This document shows positions 59,693 through 64,000 of a DNA stretch of 64,000 nucleotides, one piece after another; positions within the stretch are counted from its first letter, which is position 1, and each line of letters begins with the position of its first letter. A model generated the notes under the pieces. It searched no databases. It saw only the letters and a list, made by a program, of their open reading frames with translations, and was not told the DNA's origin. A program made the translations under genes and the position numbers. Source of the stretch: PMP191F sp047602185 (GTDB lineage: Bacteria; Bacteroidota; Bacteroidia; Chitinophagales; Chitinophagaceae); assembly GCA_047602185.1 (NCBI GenBank), contig JASGHY010000001.1, positions 1,054,001-1,118,000 on the forward strand, in the 5' to 3' direction.

Positions 59693-61720
59693 TTATCGTA
59701 TCAGCACCGTAGTCCCCTTTTTAAATACCTTTTCCCCGGTATCGCCATCGGTGTATTTCAACATCCATACATATACACCGGTAGCCTGCGGGTGACCGCT
59801 GATGGTCCCATCCCATTTTTTTGTCCAGTCAGTAGTGTGAAATACTAATTGACCGTACCTGTTGTAGATATTAAATTCAAGATCTTTTGCTTTATAGGCA
59901 TTGAGTGGATACAGGTAGTCGTTATTGCCATCATTGTTGGGCGTAAATGCATTGGGTACGCCAATAATACAGGTATTTACCACTTTTAACTGGTGTGTAG
60001 CTGTATCAAAACAATTAAGGTTGTTTTCTATTATCAGTTGTACAGTATATAGTTCAGAGCGGCCTGTTGTTACCTGCGGGTATTTCTGTGGTACTGGATT
60101 CTGATCTGTACTGGTACCGCCAAAGCCAAAATTCCAATGCCAGGAAGTGATCTTGCCAATGCTGCTGTCTGTGAAAGTTGCAAAATCCTGCGGACACAAT
60201 ACTGCCGGCCAGCCAAAAGCAGCTTTTAATTCATTGTCAAGTACAATGGTTGTTGTTGCGCTATCCTTGCAGATCCCATTGGATACTACCAGCTTGATTT
60301 CTTTGGAACCGAATTTTTTAAAGATATAGGAAGGATTCTGTTGCGTGCTGGTGCCTTCATTGTTGAAATTCCAGTTCCACTGTGTTATATTATGCTGCCC
60401 GTTGTGTGTAAAGTTGATCGTATCCGCTTTACATCCCCAAAGCACCTGGGCATTAAAGTCTGCATTTACGGTATCTCCTGCTATAAAACTGATCACAGAT
60501 CCAGCAGGTGTTGTTTGCCCGCATTCATCTACCAGCGGGTTGCCATCAATACCATTCAGTAATCGTATCTGGTATGTGCCGCCAACCTGTATAGGGCCGG
60601 CTAATTGCAGGGTAACAACCTTGCTGGCTGCATTTGTTCCGGAACAATTACCGGAGGCGCTTACTACAGTTACTGCTGAAGGACCTGTTACAATAAAGTC
60701 ACTGCCATTGGCTGCAACAGAGCTACAAAGTATTGGCTTTTCAAAAACCAGTTCCAGTTTATTGGGCGAACAGCCTACCGGCTTAATGCTGTCCATTAAT
60801 GTAGGCTGCACCGGCTTTACGGTAAATGTTACTTTATCGCCCACTGCGATGTTCCTGTTACAGTTATCGAGTATAGTGCTGCCATCACTTCCAAATTGCG
60901 CTGTAAGTGTGTAGGTGCCGGGTGCCAATGCACCGCTCATGGTTAAAACAAGCGTATCCATATCAAACCCGCTGGTGCAGGAAGTGCTTTTGGCAGAAAC
61001 AATGGTAGCATTTGCAGGAGATAAACTAAAGTCGCTGCCATCTGTCGCAAGACTGGCGCACTTCATTTTTTTATTGAGATATACAGTTACTGTAACCCCT
61101 CCACAACCAGCGTCCGCACTTGCCAGTGCCGGTAATGTAGGATCAGTGATAACTGCAGTGCCACCAAAAGACAGATCATAACCACTTTGAGAATCGGTAA
61201 AGTGACTTACCATTAACAGGTAAGTATGACCTTCTTTCAAAGAAGGCATGCTGCTGAATGAGTTTTTATTGTCAGCAGGGTCTGAAGCACACTGTATAGA
61301 ATTGGAACCGCTTGAAGAGGCCCCGGTTTTACCAAAGGTACCTGCCCAGTTGCCGGTTACGATCAATGAAGCGTCGGTAAAAACATCGTTGGGGGAGTGG
61401 CCGGTAATATCATAAAGCATCCAGTCATAATCATCTCCCAGGTCTTTGGGCGTAATTGTAAAGCTGAGCAAGCCGCTTGTATAGCAGGTAAAACTGTACC
61501 AGTATGGATTTTTATCCTGGTAGGCGATACCGTCTGCGCTGCAGGACGGATTAGGGAGATTTTTTGTAACACAGATCGGAACATTAGCCTGGTTAAAAAC
61601 AGAGGTGCCGCAAACAGGAAATGCGGTAGATGGTGTTTGTCCCAGATTTACACAGCTTTGTGTTAGTCCATAATACCCCGGCAGTAACAGTAATACTATT
61701 GCTAGAATCTTTTTCAGCAT
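59693..61720 (-). CDS. secreted PKD-domain protein with gliding-motility C-terminal domain
   Basis: Start 61720 gives the signal peptide MLKKILAIVLLLLPGYYGLT (then QSC). The N-terminal ~200 residues include a pre-peptidase-like segment (YWYSFTCYTSGLLSFTITPK, DDYDWMLYDITGHSP). Several Ig-like modules follow, then two PKD domains (ITQWNWNFNNEGTSTQQNPS, ITSWHWNFGFGGTS). The C-terminus is a CHU_C type-B T9SS sorting domain (VPNAFTPNNDGNNDYLYPLN, YNRYGQLVF, WDGTISGHPQATGVYVWMLK). A surface adhesin-type role is likely. Confidence 0.88.
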   Translation of the reverse strand: MLKKILAIVLLLLPGYYGLTQSCVNLGQTPSTAFPVCGTSVFNQANVPICVTKNLPNPSCSADGIAYQDKNPYWYSFTCYTSGLLSFTITPKDLGDDYDWMLYDITGHSPNDVFTDASLIVTGNWAGTFGKTGASSSGSNSIQCASDPADNKNSFSSMPSLKEGHTYLLMVSHFTDSQSGYDLSFGGTAVITDPTLPALASADAGCGGVTVTVYLNKKMKCASLATDGSDFSLSPANATIVSAKSTSCTSGFDMDTLVLTMSGALAPGTYTLTAQFGSDGSTILDNCNRNIAVGDKVTFTVKPVQPTLMDSIKPVGCSPNKLELVFEKPILCSSVAANGSDFIVTGPSAVTVVSASGNCSGTNAASKVVTLQLAGPIQVGGTYQIRLLNGIDGNPLVDECGQTTPAGSVISFIAGDTVNADFNAQVLWGCKADTINFTHNGQHNITQWNWNFNNEGTSTQQNPSYIFKKFGSKEIKLVVSNGICKDSATTTIVLDNELKAAFGWPAVLCPQDFATFTDSSIGKITSWHWNFGFGGTSTDQNPVPQKYPQVTTGRSELYTVQLIIENNLNCFDTATHQLKVVNTCIIGVPNAFTPNNDGNNDYLYPLNAYKAKDLEFNIYNRYGQLVFHTTDWTKKWDGTISGHPQATGVYVWMLKYTDGDTGEKVFKKGTTVLIR

Positions 61721-61831
61721 AAACAATTGACCCGTAAATGTACTATATCGTTGCAGAAATTCGAAATCCTGGACGTCTGAAACGACGGATGTCCATATTT
61801 TCCACATCAATATGTGATATTCCGGGCCCTG

Positions 61832-64000
61832 CTATTGCTTTATCACCTTTTGCTGGTACAGGATGCCTGCCGCCTGTAGTTTTACTAAATAAATGCCAGG
61901 CTGCACAGAACTTATATCCAATGGCTCACTGGGATTGTGTTGCAGCCATTGTTTGATCAGCTGCCCGTTCATGCTGTAAAGTGATATGTTTTGCGCTACT
62001 GCTATATTTCCTGTATGCAGGTACAGCTGGTTACTGGCAGGTGTAGGAGTAATGGTTATTTTACCGGTTTTATCTGTATTTAGGGCAATTACTTTAGAAT
62101 AGCTCACCTTACCATCTATATCCACCTGTTTTAACCGGTAATACAATGTATTGTTATAAAGTAAAGCAGCCTGTTTGTCTGTGTAGTTATAGGCGATTGT
62201 AAGCGAACTGTTGCCTTTTCCTTTAACAGGTTCAAGTGCCGTAAATTGCTGCCCGTCTGTACTGCGCTCCGGTACAAAATAATCATTGTTGATCTCCTGC
62301 GTTGTTTGCCAGTAAAGCGACACGTCGTTGTTGTTAATACGACCACTGAAATCGAGCAGCGTTACAGGCAATGCTACAGATACCATCCCGGCACCGAAAC
62401 CGGAAAATCCTGTATTAAATGTAGCCGTAAGTGCATAATTACTGCCCAGCATGCTCTTGGTTGGAGTAGTAGGTTGAGGGGTACCCGCTCCGTTGGGGTT
62501 GGCCGGTGTGGAGGCTGAGATCTGCCCGGGCACTTTTACCAGTTCAATATTACTGAATGATTGTCCCGTAGCAGTTTGCCAGCCATTTACCTCCTGTTGG
62601 GTATAGTATAGTGTAATTTCATATTGACCTGAACTATTGTTAACAGATGGTAATACCCGGAAGGTTTTATTCATCAGGTAATGACTGGTTGTGTTGTCAC
62701 GATAAGCTGTTGCGCCTGTGCCACTGCGATCGATGACTACCTGTGTACAGCCATAGTTGAAGGCCGATAGGTTTTTAACCCTCGCCAGTAAAGAGCCGTT
62801 GGATTGATCATAGAAATAAACATCGGCATTAGGACCTAGATATTCACTGCGTGAACCATTCAGCGTGGTTTGTACTTGTGTGCCGTTGTTATGGCTGATG
62901 AGATTGATAACTGGTTTGTAGTTGTTGTTGTAATAATACGGGCTAGTGCCAAATGCAGTAGCGCAGTTGGTGAACTGGTAAGCAAATGATGCATTGGTGG
63001 CTGAATAATCATCAGAATAAAAAGGCACTTCATCATCTGCGGGGTCAACAGTACTGCCATTATCAAAGCAAATCGTTACAACGATATTAGAGGTGCCGTT
63101 CCATGTAAAGGGTGAAGAAAATGTAAAGATATTAGTACCATTTACAGTGGTATAGTTGCCGGAATAAACAGTAGTCAGTGATCCATCACTTACAGGCGTA
63201 CCGGTATGGTTTACATAATCCGTTATGAAGGTCTGTGACGTTTGACCCAGTTTGATCGTGAAATTCTTATAAATAAATGCACTGTTACTGTGCTTGGTAA
63301 TATCAAAAGAAAGGGCTGTAAGGCTACCGGCTTTAACACCTGCAGCTATTAGCTCGGTTGCTTTATAAAGGAATTGCGATTTGTATTGGTACGACCTGGC
63401 TGTGAATGGAACCGTAGATGCAAAGTTATAAGTACCGTTCAGTTGTTTTGAATCATCATAAGGTCCGAAAGGAGCTTTATCATTATCATAAATAGTAATG
63501 GTTTCCACAGGGCGTCCGTCACCGGCAACAGCATTGCCGCCACCATTGTTCACCGTCATACCCAGTATAATTGTTTCAGTAGTTTCTACAATGGCATCAT
63601 CATAGATCCTGATCGTAAATGAACGACTGGCATGTGCACCTGCAGGAAAGGTAACTACTTTGCTGGGCGCAGTAAAGCTTCCATTGGTAGTAATATCATA
63701 ATCAACGCCTTCCTGTGCGGTACCGCTTACCTGCAAAGTGGCAGTGGCGGCAGCGGTTGGGTTGCTGCCAATCACCATGTTGAAAGTATAATCTTTATAA
63801 CCACGTGTACAACCGCCGCTCACTACGGATGTGGCTGTTTGTTCTGTAGCCTGGAACTCTGTCCATTCAAAGTTGATCTTAGGTGTACAGGCTGTGCCTT
63901 CATCGGGTGCTATATCGCCGGACGAATTGATTTGTCCCAGGCGATACATATTCGTAGCTCCGGCACGCATTCTTGTTTTCTGACCGGCAGTAAATAACCG
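61832..64000 (-). CDS. large T9SS-secreted protein, partial (probable M43 metallopeptidase C-terminal part)
   Basis: The frame stays open past the ATG at 63970 to the window end (LFTAGQKTRMRAGATNMYRL), so the gene is cut at its 5' end. The FTAGQ..RMRA segment is typical for the end of a pappalysin/cytophagalysin M43 peptidase domain, which would lie outside. Then come a Calx-beta-like domain (VDYDITTNGSFTAPSKVVTF, IRIYDDAIVETTETIILGM), a ~350-residue module and a type-A T9SS sorting domain (ISLYSMNGQLIKQW, LDISSVQPGIYLVKLQAAG). Confidence 0.8.
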   Translation of the reverse strand, partial: RLFTAGQKTRMRAGATNMYRLGQINSSGDIAPDEGTACTPKINFEWTEFQATEQTATSVVSGGCTRGYKDYTFNMVIGSNPTAAATATLQVSGTAQEGVDYDITTNGSFTAPSKVVTFPAGAHASRSFTIRIYDDAIVETTETIILGMTVNNGGGNAVAGDGRPVETITIYDNDKAPFGPYDDSKQLNGTYNFASTVPFTARSYQYKSQFLYKATELIAAGVKAGSLTALSFDITKHSNSAFIYKNFTIKLGQTSQTFITDYVNHTGTPVSDGSLTTVYSGNYTTVNGTNIFTFSSPFTWNGTSNIVVTICFDNGSTVDPADDEVPFYSDDYSATNASFAYQFTNCATAFGTSPYYYNNNYKPVINLISHNNGTQVQTTLNGSRSEYLGPNADVYFYDQSNGSLLARVKNLSAFNYGCTQVVIDRSGTGATAYRDNTTSHYLMNKTFRVLPSVNNSSGQYEITLYYTQQEVNGWQTATGQSFSNIELVKVPGQISASTPANPNGAGTPQPTTPTKSMLGSNYALTATFNTGFSGFGAGMVSVALPVTLLDFSGRINNNDVSLYWQTTQEINNDYFVPERSTDGQQFTALEPVKGKGNSSLTIAYNYTDKQAALLYNNTLYYRLKQVDIDGKVSYSKVIALNTDKTGKITITPTPASNQLYLHTGNIAVAQNISLYSMNGQLIKQWLQHNPSEPLDISSVQPGIYLVKLQAAGILYQQKVIKQ

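Overview
The window is chromosomal DNA of a Bacteroidota bacterium, most likely a member of the Chitinophagaceae. The signs are type IX secretion sorting domains and gliding-motility-type C-termini, signal peptides ending in A-Q, LytTR two-component genes, TAnnTTTG (-7) promoter motifs and almost no Shine-Dalgarno sequences. I cannot name the genus. There are no rRNA genes, intact tRNA genes, CRISPR arrays, transposases or phage genes. One 25-base tRNA 3'-end remnant is present.

Region 1 (1-10860) is an AT-rich accessory array, all on the + strand. It holds about nine cassettes. Most consist of a short 5'-truncated coding tail that looks like the end of a polymorphic toxin, followed by or overlapping an immunity-type gene (one SUKH/SMI1-KNR4 protein, one leucine-rich-repeat-like protein, two paralogous 243-aa proteins, several secreted or membrane proteins). 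Copies of one palindrome-rich repeat (R units, up to about 300 bp) that carries a rho-independent terminator separate the cassettes. One cassette carries an outer-membrane barrel and TPR gene pair. Several cassettes are mosaics, truncated or frameshifted. The donor toxin gene is not in the window and probably lies to the left.

Region 2 (11000-36000) is ordinary chromosome: ThuA protein, three AraC regulators, a saccharopine/alanine dehydrogenase-like enzyme, cupin, two YceI proteins, PP2C phosphatase, S41 peptidase, an acyltransferase + LytS-type kinase + LytTR regulator operon, pyruvate dehydrogenase E1 beta, a GmhB-like HAD phosphatase, a CCG-domain Fe-S protein, PrsW and GNAT proteins, and a large secreted NHL-repeat protein. 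At least eleven gaps between genes here and further right hold a mosaic of short repeated 'words' found in both orientations, including a ~190-bp block in three copies.

Region 3 (36000-48100) holds a secreted HExxH protein with a probable outer-membrane barrel, then a tandem duplication of a three-gene operon: a 189-aa T9SS-sorted protein, a giant secreted repeat protein (13 versus 6 decapeptide repeats) and a small Ala/Pro-rich secreted protein. Each copy ends in its own terminator and has a similar leader.

Region 4 (48300-64000) has valS, two unlisted single-pass microproteins (36 and 37 aa), a DEDDh exonuclease fused to a GIY-YIG domain, an esterase, a gene preceded by four 11-bp iterons and a palindrome, a sulfatase, a DUF4382 lipoprotein, and two large secreted proteins, the last cut by the window edge.
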